Shown: positions 13,531 through 13,535 of the stretch, one piece after another | Layout: every line of letters starts with the position of its first letter | How positions within the stretch are numbered: the stretch's first letter is position 1 | Source: an uncultured Collinsella sp. | GTDB lineage: Bacteria; Actinomycetota; Coriobacteriia; Coriobacteriales; Coriobacteriaceae | Direction of reading: 5' to 3' | Length of the DNA stretch: 13,535 nt | Assembly (NCBI GenBank): GCA_959602645.1 | Contig: CAUGTZ010000035.1 | Span: forward strand, 1-13,535 | The notes under the pieces: generated by a model | The model's database searches: none | What the model was told of the DNA's origin: nothing | Seen by the model: the letters and a program-made list of their open reading frames with translations, nothing else | Program-made: the position numbers and the translations under genes

Positions 13531-13535
13531 TGACA

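Noticed and set aside
12319..13533. A 404-codon plus-strand frame across the nfnA region
   Set aside because: It is the antisense shadow of nfnA running on through intergenic DNA and a terminator; the composition is not protein-like and there is no ribosome site.

Overview
The window looks like a chromosomal segment from a high-GC, Gram-positive gut actinobacterium of the class Coriobacteriia, most likely Collinsella or a close relative. This rests on the GC-rich codon use, a LuxR-type regulator fused to a multi-spanning membrane domain (a family expanded in Coriobacteriia), two sortase-type surface proteins with the same Ala/Gly-rich tail, and an NfnAB-type flavoprotein pair. The assignment is inference from style and families, not from a marker gene.

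Layout. (1) 56-1462, minus strand: membrane-anchored LuxR-family regulator with a TTG start. (2) 1463-1688: divergent control region holding a dyad element and a small hairpin repeat. (3) 1689-3644, plus: 651-residue secreted, wall-anchored protein with two copies of an unassigned domain. (4) 3645-3980: two 57-nt inverted-repeat units in tandem, a small hairpin repeat and a second copy of the dyad element. (5) 3981-10601, plus: 2206-residue multidomain surface protein (BspA-type leucine-rich repeats, Ig-like domains, a large unassigned helical region, a chitobiase-C-like domain, a wall-sorting tail). (6) 10602-10915: a second copy of the inverted-repeat cassette and hairpin, then the terminator of the converging operon. 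(7) 10916-13155, minus: two overlapping genes for an NfnAB-like electron-bifurcating transhydrogenase. (8) 13156-13535: leader of that operon, a terminator for a gene beyond the right edge, and further inverted repeats.

How it may work together. Both surface-protein genes carry the same 38-nt upstream element: a constant 10-nt block, a 4-nt gap, then a TAGGTTC/GAACCTA dyad. One copy lies between the LuxR-type gene and the first surface gene. Both genes end in almost the same wall-sorting tail, followed by the same hairpin cassette. I read this as a surface-protein module, possibly controlled by the neighbouring membrane LuxR protein and assembled or diversified by recombination between its repeated ends. 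The nfn operon is an unrelated redox-metabolism operon transcribed towards it.
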